From Sander lucioperca (lineage: Eukaryota; Chordata; Actinopteri; Perciformes; Percidae): a stretch of DNA of 64,000 nt. The notes under the pieces are model-generated. The model saw only the letters and a list, made by a program, of their open reading frames with translations, was not told the DNA's origin and ran no database searches. A program made the translations under genes and the position numbers. The stretch is taken from NCBI RefSeq assembly GCF_008315115.2, contig NC_050191.1:5757901-5821900 (forward strand), read 5' to 3'. Shown in pieces: positions 23,533 through 36,654 of the stretch. How positions within the stretch are numbered: position 1 is the stretch's first letter; each line of letters opens with the position of its first letter.

Positions 23533-24900
23533 CAGGGCATGAAGTTAACTTTTTTGACCACCAGCCACTGTGGCAGGTGGATTTTTAAATCCACCTGCCA
23601 CAGGGACTTTTTACCAGCCAGTTTTTTTTGTGTATAATAAAGGTGAAAAACAGGAATTGCAGTGTCTCTATGATCCTATCCTGTCCTATTGATGGTAGCC
23701 TACTCGTGGACATTGCGCAGTCATCACGTGCTGTAGTATGGGGGCCCGCCTTGATAATCCTGCATAGGGGCCCGGTGTTGGCTCGTTACGCCACTGCATA
23801 TAAGAGATGAGATGACTGACAAAATCAGGAGTAGCCTACGCCACCACAACAACAAAACACTGGTGAATGTGCACCATAACACAAGAATTTTTTATGTATA
23901 GTTCTTAAAAATAAAAAAATAAATAAAAAGGAAACTTGTTTTGGGGAGAATAATACTTATTACTATTAATTCATTACTCTGGGCTGAGATTTCCTAGGAA
24001 CCTTACCAAAAAGGCTCAGGATGCTGCAAATGTTGGTAAAATATGAAAAAGGCTGGTGGATTTAAGACACAAAATAAGAATGTATTGAATGAATCAAATA
24101 TGAACATATCTGTCATTTTCAGTGGCTTGTTAATCTTTACATTGTTAGTTAATTTCCTATCCTGGCCTGGGACACACATTTAATAAAGTACTTGTTGGAC
24201 TTTAACTTATCATTGCACTTACAATAACAAGAGTAGCTGTCCTCAATTTAGGTCATCATGTAGGTCTCATCTGCGTTTTTTCCTGCATCCACCGTGTGCG
24301 TTTGTGTGTGATTGTGTGTGTATCTGTGCGTGTGTTTGCGTGTGTGTGTGTGTGTGTGTGTGTGTGATTGTGTGTGATTGTGTGTGCGCGTCAGTCGCGG
24401 GGGAAACGGAGCAGCCCCGCCCGCTGCAGAGAGCCGACAGTATTGAAACAGCAGCAGCGTACATTAATGTTAAAATGTCTACATGTTGGCAGGACGGTCT
24501 CAAATGTTTTGCACGGTCTTTCGCTGTACGTTTTGTTGGTAAATGTGAGATGTTCGAGTCACACACACGTCTCGTCTTCATATCAGAAACTAGGAAATTA
24601 ACTTCACCCGTTCTCACTCCCGCTTGGTCAGTGGCTGCACGTGGGACTGCTGGGATTGTTTGAGTATTGAAAATGCGATAGGGGGCCCCGGCTGTCAATC
24701 AATGTCTTCCAGTGATGCGGGCCCCTGATTGGACCAGGCCCGTAAGCAACGGCGTACCCTGCTTACCGATAGTTAGGTGTCTGAATCACTCAATTCTCAT
24801 TGGCTACCTGCCAACGTGGCAGGTAGATTGACAGTTTCACCCGCCAATCACAAAAGTTACCCGCATTTGGCGGGTGGGCGCATGCCAATTTCATGCCCAG
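23533..24900. mobile_element. hAT-type element with 8-bp TSD CTAACACT
   Basis: Flanked by CTAACACT at 23,525-23,532 and 24,901-24,908. Ends are CAGGGCATGAAGTTAAC and the complement of CTGGGCATGAAATTGGC, so the terminal inverted repeats agree at most positions. Internally there is a TG tract near 24,310-24,366 and GGGCCC-rich words near both sides (about 23,740 and 24,680) that may mark a nested element. No transposase frame is visible, so it is non-autonomous. It lies just beyond the gene B 3' end. Confidence 0.82.
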
Positions 24901-25019
24901 CTAACACTAACCTAAACCTAATTCTGACCTGAACCTCAAGACCAAGTCCTAACCCTCAAACAGGCCTCTGAAATGTCAGGACCAGCCAAAATGTCCCCCC
25001 TCACTCTGTTTTGGTCGTT

Positions 25020-25407
25020 ACAGTACATGCCCTGCTGTGCCACGCTACATACTGTAACGCCCTGCAGTGCCCCGCTATGACATGAACTACTACGACTACC
25101 TATTTTCTAGTCACTGTTCCATTATCTTTATTGTGACTATTATTGCCACTGTTCATCACACCCCCAACCGGCACCGTCAGACACCAACTACCAAGAGCCT
25201 GGGTCTGGCCGAGGTTTCTCCCTAAAAGGGAGTTTTTCCTCGCCACTGTCGCACTAAATGCTTACTCTTGGGGGAATTACTGGAATTGTTGGGTCTTTTT
25301 ATAGAGAATTATATAGTGTGGTCTAGACCTACTCTATCTGTAAAGTGTCTCGAGATAACTCCTGTTATGATTTCATACTAGAAATAAAATTGAATTGAAT
25401 TGAATTG
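25020..25407 (+). mobile_element. LINE/SINE 3' end (L2/Rex-like), ending in GAATT repeats
   Basis: Contains gaggtttctccct, gagtttttcctcgccactgtcgc, tgtggtctagacctactctat and gataactcctgttatgattt and ends in (TTGAA)n. This is a very common teleost retroposon 3' tail (recognised from general knowledge). It is inserted inside another dispersed repeat whose halves lie at 24,909-25,019 and from 25,408 into the CA tract. Confidence 0.75.
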
Positions 25408-25439
25408 GTCCTTAGTATGTAGCAAATACAAGAAGAGAA

Positions 25440-27145
<1,706 letters not shown>

Positions 27146-27492
27146 GGAACAAAACGGAAGAAAACATTGTGAGTTTAAACAGCCAGTAAGGAAATGTTTA
27201 AACAATTATAACTTTACAGAGCAAAATCAGTGTTTGTGACATGTTATTTGCTTTTAACTGTCGGTTAAGTGGGAACTCACTCTGAGAGTGTGTTAGGAAA
27301 AGTGATGAGTCATGCTCTCATCTGCTCCAATAACCATCACTCTGTTCCTCTTGAGCAAGGCACTAAAGCCCAGCTGTTCCCTCTTTGTTTCAACATTTAT
27401 TTGCTTTATTTTCACAGGAGCATAATGATGAAGATGAAGATGAAGATACGGTGAACTATGAAAACAATGCTGAGGCTTCTTCCTCTGTCTGA
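27146..27492 (+). pseudogene. orphan YEN-tail exons (27146-27168 and 27418-27492)
   Basis: The first exon (GNKTEENI context, one repeat unit shorter than in A and C) has an intact ttcag acceptor and gtgagt donor. The second, EHNDEDEDEDTVNYENNAEASSSV then TGA, follows ttcacag. Both have the same phases as in genes A and C. No leader, Ig or TM exon of their own lies between gene B and this site. Either it is the remnant of a deleted receptor or a distal alternative 3' cassette for gene B, whose TM-A exon is of the kind that pairs with YEN tails elsewhere. Confidence 0.7.
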
Positions 27493-27842
27493 CTCCACTG
27501 ATCAACAACATCAACTAACCACAGAGTCTACTGCTGTTACATATCTCAACTTATTTTATACATAACAAAAGAATCATGAAATCATTTTAAGATTTTGGAT
27601 GATTGAATCAGTCCGGAACCCAAATTCCATCTGAAACAGATCACTTGTTATATTCTTTTATTTCTTATTAAGTTTCCTTAAATATTGCTCTCGCATACCT
27701 TTACACATTTATGCTGATGTCCATATATCTGAACTATAGTCTATAAAAAGTTATTTGTATTATTCCTCCAGCTGTTTATTCTGTATATCATATCTTATAT
27801 TAGCATTACTTGTACTAACACCTGCACTATATATGTTTTATA

Positions 27843-28997
27843 CAATGTGATGAAGGTGCTGGTGAGGCTGGTCTTGGCCTACCTTAGGCTGCAGGTGAGA
27901 TCTTCTCTGGACCCTCTACAGTTTGCCTACCAGCCTCGTCTGGGAGTGGATGACGCTGTCATCTATCTTCTGCAGCAAGATCATTTGCACCTGGCGGCAC
28001 TGTGAGAATCACATTTTTTGATTTCTCCAGTGCATTCAACACCATCCAGCCACTGCTACTAGGTGAGAAGCTGCAGATGATGGTTGTCGGTGCGTCCACA
28101 GTCTCCTGGATCTCTGACTACCTGACAAGCAAACCACAGTTAGTCCGTCTGGACCGTGTTCTGTCTGATGTGGTGGTGAGTGGTACGGGGATTCCACAGG
28201 GGACTGTGCGGTCTCCTTTTCTGTTCACCTTATACACCACAGACTTCCAGTACAACTCAGAGTCATGTCACCTACAGAAGTTTTCTGTTGACTCATGCAG
28301 TTGTTGGGTGTATAAGGGATGGACAGGAGGGGGAGTACAGAGCGCTGGTGGACAACTTTGTGGAGTGGACTGGTAAGAATCACCTGCTGCTGAACGTGGA
28401 TAAGACCAGAGAGATGGTGATTGACTTCAGGAGGAAGGGAACGGCTCCGCAGCCCCTTTGCATTCTGGGTGGAGATGTGGACATGGTTGAAGAGTACAGA
28501 TATCTGGGTGTCAACATCGACAACAGGCTGAACTGGAAAAACAACAGTGCTGCTGTTTGCTAGAAGGGGATGAGCAGACTCTATTTCCTGAGGAAGCTGA
28601 GATCCTTCAACGTGTGCAGCAGAATGTTGGAGATGTTCTCCCAGTCTGTTGTGGCCAGCGCTCTGTTCTCCTCCTCCATCTGCTTGGGCAGCAGCATCGG
28701 AGCCAGCGACACAAACAGACTGAACAAACTGATCAGGAAGGCTGTAGAGGCTGCAGAGGCGGCGTCAGCCGATTTTGCCGGGGCTTTAGCCCCGAATGTA
28801 TTTTGAAAAGTTGACTGACAAATATGAAACCAGACAATAGCCTATGTAAACGTGCCTGATCGCCGGCCATTCATACGCTTATTTCTCAGCGCCTGTCACA
28901 AAGCGATCCCTCCTCTAGGCTCTCTTTTTCTCTCTCTCTCTCCGATAGAAAGAGACAGGATGAGCGGGGAAAACGGGTAATTGTAGCCTATATGTGG

Positions 28998-29033
<36 letters not shown>

Positions 29034-30850
29034 GTGTGTGTGCGTGTGTGTGTGTATGTGTCTCTCTCTCTCTGTCCGTCCGTCGGTCTCTCCCTCCGTG
29101 TGCCTGATTGCGTGTCTTGCTTTGAGAAGTCAAGACTACGAAAATCACCATGAACCTAGAGTGAGAACTCACCCGCTCAGCACAGGTACGAGACTACAAG
29201 ACCGCCGCCGTGGTACAGACTCATCGAAAATCCAGCAGATCAGATAAGCAAAGCCCATGACGTGTTGTCGCCATAGCGACTGCAAGCAACAGTGATTAGA
29301 CTGTGTTGAAAGCGCAACTTTTCAAGCTGAAGCCAAGAAGCGCTCTACCATTAGGCTACGTTCAAGTTAAAGTGGTGTGAGAAGTGGTTCAACTTGGAAA
29401 TTGCAACTAACTACTCAGCTCTATTAACCTTGCATTACAGTGCTTAGCCTACATGTTTAGGGATGAATCTAATGTGCTGGTGTTTCTGGTTGTTACGTGC
29501 TACAAGGTGTAAAGGGGAATCTAACTCCATATGGGAGTGAATAAGTTTTGAGTATAAGGTGAAAGAAAAGGACAAGTTTAAGTACTCCTCCACAACTCCT
29601 CCAAACCTCAGAGAACACAGATGGGATGAGTTATATTTTGAATGTGTACAAAGTTTTGAACATGAGCTTGGAACACATGAACTATTACAGTCCAGGGGTT
29701 TATTAATTTAATAAAATGAATGAATGTATCATGGAGGTGAATAATTGTCATATGCACATTTAAGGAGGTTACTTCCCCAACAAAAGACGCAAAAGAGGAG
29801 GGAAGAGTAAATGTTGCCTATAGGCTACATGTGTGCTGACTCAGATATAATTAGAAAAGTCGATCCAAAGGAGAATAAATAGTTGAAAGCAATACAGAAT
29901 GCCTCAGAGCCTTACTGCAATATATTCCATTATGGTTTTATATTTGGATTGTAATCTATGTTTCCCTTCACATGAAGATATTTCCAGCATAAATTGATTC
30001 AGAAAAAGGTAGAAATAGGTGCATAAAAATTCACCTGAATGCAGGAAATTAAGTGTTTAATGTTCAAAATTAACATCACCGCATAATATGTCGCCACACA
30101 GATCTGGAAACAAAACCTTGGCCTTTGGGTTGCCAGACAAGTTATGATTAGGCCAAATGTTGGTACAATCTAACCAACATCTACAAACGGCACAGCTAAA
30201 ATGAACATACACCTGCTATTAATAACAACAACAAGCCAATTGCTGTTTTGCATTGATTCAGTTTAATTAAATGGGTCGGGGCTAAGCCCCGAACCTCATC
30301 AAGTCCTAGAAACGCCCCTGGAAGGCTGGCTCCGTTATTGGCTGCAAACAGGACACATTTGAAGCTGTGGTGAAAAGGAGGTCACTGAACAAACTGTTAT
30401 CTATCATGGATAACCCCGACCACCCTCTCCACCCCCCCACACTGGTCCAACAGAGGAGCACCTTCTCTAAGAGGCTCCGACAGCTGCAATGTCGCACGGA
30501 CCGCTACAAGAAATCATTCCTACCTAGGCAATTAAACTTTTTAACACTTCATCACTGAGTGTTAGATGAGACTCATAGACATCACAACTGCAGTAAGTGC
30601 AACTTGCACGATAGGTTTATCTACATCTTTATCAACACTAGTTAAGTAATTGTACATTTTTATTCCCAACTTGTATATATTTTAAATATTTGTTCTTGTA
30701 TTCTATCCTATTATTATTTCATGTATGTTGTATCCTATTATCTCATGTATATTCTGTATGAGTGCTGTGTGTCTGATATTTTGCTGCTGTAACACGGTAA
30801 TTTCCCATTTTTGGGATCAGTAAAAATCTATCTATCCATCTATATATCTA
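27843..30850 (+). mobile_element. Rex1-like non-LTR retrotransposon fragment, split by a hAT
   Basis: Reverse-transcriptase pieces in order: DPLQFAYQPR-type words near 27,910; DFSSAFNTIQP near 28,020; GIPQGTVRSPFLFTLYT near 28,190; RNHLLLN-type and KTREMVIDFRRKG near 28,380-28,440; EYRYLGVNIDNRLNW near 28,490; then, beyond the hAT, KRRSLNKLLSIMDNPDHPLHP near 30,375 and a stop near 30,557. Frameshifts and a TAG at 28,561 show it is dead; the catalytic YxDD box is degraded (SVDS). The 3' end is a TCTA/TCCA tract. The empty site is visible in the paralogous flank of gene C at about 37,018. Confidence 0.8.
28745..30320. mobile_element. hAT-type element inside the LINE, TSD GAAGGCTG
   Basis: GAAGGCTG at 28,737-28,744 and again at 30,321-30,328 flanks the insertion. 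Removing the element restores a continuous LINE reading of ...LIRKAGSVIG. Ends are TAGAGGC... and the complement of CAGGGGCG, with a subterminal ggggctttagccccga / tcggggctaagcccc pair. It has a TG/TC tract at about 28,998-29,072 and no transposase frame. Confidence 0.82.
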
Positions 30851-31569
30851 CCTGCGCTGCGACTTTAACTGCTGCAGATGTTCTAACTGTGTATATCTTA
30901 GCATATTCATATCCACCCCTTACAGTTTATTCTATACATTATAATATATATGGACATAACCCTGCTTTTTGCACTTGAAGCGCATTCTAATCTTGAATCT
31001 AAAGTTTCTTCTGTTTGCGAAATGTATCTGACTTTAAAATGTGCTGGTTCTTTTTGCAGCTGCAGCAGTTTTGCATCACTTTTTGTCCCTCAGTGTACAG
31101 AAGAAGTGATTTTGATTGACTGTAATTTAAACATATTGGACTACAGTAAGTGTTTGGATTTAATGCGCTTTGAATTTTAATGGAATCTGTAACAATCTCT
31201 TCTTTGTTATGGCTGATAATAATATAAACTTGCAAATAAAAGTATTAATGTTCAGTTTTACAAGTGTTTTGTAGTTCTCTCTCTCGCTCTTCAGCAAACA
31301 GACCACAACACAAGCTCGCCTCTGCTCAGCTGACCTTTTTTCCTCTCAGCTCTCGTAGTAAACCTTCTCTCTGTTGAGTTGAACACCTCTGTTTGCTCTG
31401 GGCTCTAACATTTGTCGATGTAACGTATAAATGCATCTAAAATAATCGCTCAGGCTGAATTCTGAAGAAGTGTTCAGGAGAATAATGACGAAAGGTCAGG
31501 GGATTTCTACAGAGAGAATAAAGCTAATATTACACATCACTTCAAAAGGTAAAAGAGGAGATGAAGTCA

Positions 31570-31683
31570 GTGTTAGGAAGTGACTCCATCATTATCACAG
31601 GAAGTAGATGCTATATTCATTTTTAAGAAGCAGCGTGTCAGAGACTTTGACAGTTGAGAGCGTGAGACCGAGAGAGAAGCACG
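31570..31683 (+). promoter_or_regulatory. proximal promoter of receptor C with paired ETS-type motifs
   Basis: TTAGGAAGTGACT near 31,573 and ACAGGAAGTAG near 31,597, in the same spacing and context as the B2 leader. The conserved cagcgtgtcagagactttgacag follows just before the leader. Confidence 0.5.
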
Positions 31684-32667
31684 ATGGCTCAGTTCAGATG
31701 GATTATAATGTCTTCATTTCTGATGCTGCTGTTCCAGTTTAAAGGTAAGAGAAGACAAGTTCTGTTGTAATGTGGTGAGTTTAGTGAACTCTTGGAAACT
31801 AAGAATAAGACATTTGCAAACTTATTCAAAATGATTTTCACTCAAACTATACACATAAGAGCAGGGAGGTGCACAGACATTTTGCAGAGCAGGGGCTCAA
31901 GTGACAAAAAGGCCAAATAATGAATAATTATTTAAAATTTAAACAAAACGTTTAAAATATTAACACAACTCTTGTTGTGGTTGTGGATATTTCTGTTCTG
32001 TTGTGTATTTTCTGTGGATTGTGTATGTTTGTTTCCTGTTTTATTTTGGTAGTCTACTTTTCTGTCTTGTCTTGTCCAGTTTTGCTTCCTGTGTTTTCCC
32101 GCCTTGTCTGATTGTCCTGCCCCTCCCTGATGTGTTTCACCTGCTGTATCACCTGTCCCTTATTTGCTTGTTACCTCATGTATTTAGCCTCTGTGTTCCA
32201 TTTGTCTCTTGTCAGATTGTTTTGTGTGTATTTGTGTTTGTTCCTGTTGTGTCTACCCGTGTCAGTTCAAGTCAGTTCTGTGCTTCCTGAATTCCCAAGT
32301 CTCAAGCTCCTAGTTTTGTACTTCACGTGTTCTGTTGGATTCTCGGTTCTTGTTTTCTGGAAGAAGTTTTTGCCTGCTGCAGCTCTCAGGACTCTCGTTG
32401 TTGATGAGTTTTTTTCTCTTTTGGTCAAAATAAAAACTCAGCTCATACTTTCTCCTGCCTGCCTGCCTGCTCTCTGCGTTTGAGTCCTATTATTCACTGC
32501 CACGTAACAACATTACCAATTTATTGCAACACTCATCCAATTGGGGTGTGTGTGTGTGTGTGTGTGTCCCTCTCCGTCCATCCCTCCCTCCCGGTCTGTA
32601 TCTTTTTCTTGCTCTCCCTCCCTTCTTCTCTGTCTGTCTGTCTGTCATTCTCTCTCCCTTCCTCCCT

Positions 32668-32710
<43 letters not shown>

Positions 32711-34751
32711 TCTGTCGCTATCTCTTCCTCCCTATCTGTCTCCCTCTCCCTCCCTCCAGTGTCATTTGTCATTTCATAGCTGTATATAGCCCGCTTTTCA
32801 GGCAATATATTCACCTCTCAGCTCTTTAGGGTCATGCTTGTTTGTTCTATGCAATGGATATGTCTGATAATAATACAAAGTATTTATACTTTCAGCTTTT
32901 TTAGTCAATTTATTTGAACTTCCACTTTTGACAGTATTATAGTTTAGCTTCCAGCTTTTCTAGAAATGTATTTCAGCTCTTAGCTTACTAAGGTAATGCA
33001 GTTCAGCTTCCAACTGACAATTTTACATTTAATTTTCCAATGTTTTTCATATTTCTGCATTTTCATCTACATATGTTTCTCACAGCATTTGTAAGTGTTC
33101 CATATTTATTCATAATTTCAGTTAGAAAATAAATTCAGACCTCGCAATGTTCTACATCGTTTGGCATCGTTTTATACATTAGTGGTGTTATTCAACTTTT
33201 TAATGAAATTCATGTCCATTCATACTTGTCCAGCTATTCTCACTACTTCAACTATTAATCCAGTTTAGCTTTAGAATTTTAGCTATTCAACATTCCCACA
33301 CATTTTCTGCAGGAAATGCATTTTCTAGTTTGTATATGTAAACCTCACATTTCAGTTGAAAATACTCTTGATGTAAGTCATTAACTGGGGAAGTTCTGTC
33401 CTGATATGTTTCAGTTATTTTGTTAATCCTATCTGCCTGCAGTGCCTTGTCAAATGTTGGAAATGCAAATGTGCAAATTTTAATTAGTAAACCCCTCATT
33501 TGCATATGAATGTGGTGATTGTGATGACGTTTTTAGACACATTTTACTGTATTCACCTGTAGTGTCTCCATTAAGTACAGTCCATTAGCCTGTATGGCCA
33601 TGATGCCTTAGCTAAATCTTATCTAATTTATAGCATTAGCTAGTAGCTTATGCACGTTAGCAAGACAAGTTAACCCTATATGTTTTTGTCTTTTCATACA
33701 AGTACCTGGGGTTACATCTTGACAATAAACTGGACTGGTCTGCCAATACTGATGCACTTTACAAGAAAGGGCAGAGCAGGCTCTATTTCCTTAGGAGGCT
33801 GGGGTCCTTCAATGTCGGCAGCAAACTCCTGCTTATGTTCTACCAGTCTGTCATGGCCAGTGTCCTTTTCTATGCTGTGGTAGGTTGGGGAGGCAGCACT
33901 AGGAAGAGGGATGCTGGACGACTGGACAGGCTAGTGAGAAAAGTTGGCTCTGTGTTGGGCATGGAGCTGGAGTCACTGGCATCAGTTGCAGATAAGAGGA
34001 CCCTGAGCCAACTGCTCTCTATAATGGACAATGACTGCCACCCCCTGCACACCACTTTCTCCAAGCAGAAGAGAATGTTCAGTAGTAGGCTCCTGTCTCT
34101 GTCTTGCAAAACAGACAGGCTGCGTACGTCCTTTGTCCCTAGGGCCATTAAGCTTTTCAATGCTACACAGAAGGGGAGGAGTGTGATTGGCTAAAGTGTT
34201 TAAGTCTGCTCTGCACACTGCCCTTTGTACCATGCCTTCATATGTGTGCCTTTATACATACACATTTATGTGTATACACATAAACTACCCTGGACTACCC
34301 TGGACTGGACTGATTGGCACTGTTTGACTCCCTTACTGGCTATATTAGCATCTGCCCATTTTGCTAGCTTACCTGTATGGTCACTACACCATGCTGTCTT
34401 TTTGTCTGTACGGACAGTTTTCAACTTTAGCTTAAACTTTTCTTCAAGTTTTTTACTAGTGTCTATGTATAGTTAAGTAATGATTATTCTATTTTTGGTA
34501 TATTGTGTAGCCTGTTGTACTTAAATGACACTATTTTGCACTTTGATACCATTGCACCTTTCTGCATTTTTTCCACACCACTCCTTTAAACATGCTACAT
34601 CCTAACTTTACTGTAAGGGCACACTATTGATGTCTTCCTTTGTATGTATGTGTGCATGGATGTTAAATGTCATATGTCTGTGTGCCTATGTGGATGTATG
34701 ATGTGTATAAGCTATTGGACACCTTAACTTCCTTCCAGATAAAAAAGTATC

Positions 34752-34808
<57 letters not shown>

Positions 34809-36654
34809 TGGCTAAGTAGCTGTAAACTTGATGCTTAGTCTTTTGTCATCACCACTCACCTCCACACAAGCTGACAAAAACGGAAAAAAGCATCCTGAAA
34901 AAAGCCCTTATTCAGACATATTTATGTTTCAGTTCATCACTTTTACCTCTCTTTCTCAACAGCAGCAGCTGGGAAATATTACTGCTTCAATGTCAGAGCT
35001 GGAGATGAAGTCACTTTATCCTGTGAGAATGTGTTAGATGATCAGGATAAGTATGACAGTAGTACCTGGACCTTCAGTGTTTCTGGAAACACAGTGACGC
35101 TGTTTGAACACAGGAAAATACACAACAATGCCAAAACTAAATCAAACAGACTGAGTGTTACAGAGAAATGTTCTTTGGTTATAAAGAATGTCACAGAGGA
35201 TGATGCTGGTAGTTACACCTGCAGATACAGAACAGAACAGCATCATGAAGACACAGACTATGATTTGTCTGTTGTTACCAGTGAGTATTTAAATCATAAT
35301 GTTTTCTAACGTTCTTGTTAGAACACAATACTGAAACATTACAATTATTATGATTACAGTGATGAAGTTAATTTTACTCTTGTTGTCTTTCTCTCACAAT
35401 ATCTCCATCTTCACCAGTGACTCAATAGAAGAACAATGATACGGTCACCTTGAACTGCTCTGTGTTGAGATCTTGGTGTCATCACTCAGTGAAGTGGCTG
35501 TATGAGGGTGATAAGACTGACGTGAAGACAACACAGCATTCCTGTTCAGCCACTACGACATTTACAACATCTCACCTTAATCAGAAGTCAAAGTATTACG
35601 AGTTATTGAAGTGTGAAGTAACAGATAGTTACAGTAAAGAAGTGCAGCTGTTTCCTTTCATGTCTCCTCAGTCCTCAGGAGAGAAACCAGGTGAGAATAT
35701 GATGATATGATAATTACACTGAATATGTTTAAAGTTAAGCTTTTTGTATTTCATTATTCTTGGACATGATATACTGTACAGTTTTGTTAATGTATCCGTT
35801 AAGATGATGATGCAGCAACAACAACAACGACTACAATATTTCCAGGAACAATGAAACCACAATCAACAACAGGAAATAAATGGACATCAGAAGAGACAAA
35901 CAACTCAACATCTGAAAATGATGATGGAAGAAAACCAGAAGGTAGTGACTGAACATAACAGAACTACATTTACAGTCAGAAAAGACATGCAGGCAAAAGA
36001 CTCTTTGTTTATTCAGATATAGAGATATAAAGACAGCACAAGAACACGCTAACAAGTAGCTCATCATCATAACACCTCTGACTATATGTAACACTTCTAA
36101 CTTCCTGTTTCAGGCTGGTGGAGGATCATCTTCGTGCCCGTGGGTTTAGCAGCTCTCATAACAAGTGCTGTGGTGGTCAACATATGGACAAGAGCTAAAG
36201 GTGAGAACATTTAAAGAACAACCTTTAATTAAACAAGAAGTTTTGCTAAACATTAATTTTATAGTGTTAGCTAAGTCTACTCTCTTTTTAGGGAACAAAA
36301 CCCAGAGGGAAGAAAACATTGTGAGTTTAAACAGCCAATAATTAAATGTTTATACATTTATAACTTTACAGAGCAAAACCAATGTTTGTAATATTTGTTA
36401 TTCCCTTTAAACTGTGGGTTAAGTGGTAACTCACTCACTCTGAGTGTGTGTTAGGAAAAGTGATGAGTCATGCTCTCATCTGCTTCAATAACCATCACTC
36501 TGTTCCTCTTGAGCAAGGCACTAAAGCCCAGCTGTTCCTCTGGAGCTAATCTGTGTTTCAACATTTATTTGCTTTATTTTCACAGGAGCATAATGATGAA
36601 GATGAAGGTACGGTGAAGTATGAAAACGATGCTGAGGCTTCTTCCTCTGTCTGA
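31684..36654 (+). CDS. two-Ig-domain receptor C (TM-A, YEN tail) with a premature stop in Ig2
   Basis: Model: 31684-31744, 34963-35280, 35418-35690, 35816-35941, 36114-36200, 36292-36320, 36586-36654. The V-like Ig1 is close to that of B, including Tyr for the first extra Cys (DKYDS). The Ig2 exon has good splice sites, but its fourth codon is TAG (35,426-35,428) where A, D and E read CAG, so full-length translation stops after Ig1. The exon is phase 1-1: skipping it restores a frame of 229 residues with Ig1-stalk-TM-A-YEN tail, the same domain plan as gene B. The stalk is Thr/Ser rich; TM (WRIIFVPVGLAAL...) ends NIWTRAKG; the tail has VKYENDAE and no ITIM. Intron 1 is swollen by R1, low-complexity DNA and a LINE. 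It is either a pseudogene or a functional single-domain form. Confidence 0.68.
31985..32470 (+). repeat. dispersed repeat R1, copy 2, intron 1 of receptor C
   Basis: Shares cctgttttattttggtagtct, ttttcccgcc, gattgtcctgcc, tgtttcacctg and gtcagattgttttgtg in order with 16,130-16,680. It ends near the ctgcctgcctgcctgc run at 32,455. Confidence 0.7.
32545..32765. repeat. low-complexity TG / TC / TCCC tract
   Basis: A TG run, then CCCTCC and TCTG units, then a TC run at about 32,674-32,712. No gene. Confidence 0.9.
32770..33699. other. AT-rich intron 1 sequence of receptor C
   Basis: Includes short cagcttt-type phrases repeated at roughly 50-bp intervals between 32,890 and 33,290. I see no exon. 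From about 33,630 the sequence (ctagtagcttatgcacgttag) is the paralogue of 20,325 in gene B's intron. Confidence 0.4.
33700..34806 (+). mobile_element. 5'-truncated Rex1-like LINE 3' part with (TCTA)n tail
   Basis: One open frame from about 33,700 to the stop at 34,192-34,194 reads KYLGLHLDNKLDWSAN, LYKKGQSRLYFLRRLGSFNV, MFYQSVMASVLFYAVVGWGG and LLSIMDNDCHPLHT, the C-terminal region after the reverse transcriptase. A 3' UTR of about 550 bp ends in a TCTA microsatellite. In gene B the flanking intron reads straight through (gtttttgtcttttggctaa), giving the empty site; TCTTTT-like words flank the insert. Confidence 0.85.

Noticed and set aside
24304..24663. Frame with a Cys-Val tract inside the hAT after gene B
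   Set aside because: Driven by a TG microsatellite; no transposase motif.
33680..33883. Frame starting MFLSFHTSTWG
   Set aside because: It is a shadow of the LINE frame that runs from about 33,700 to 34,194 in another phase.
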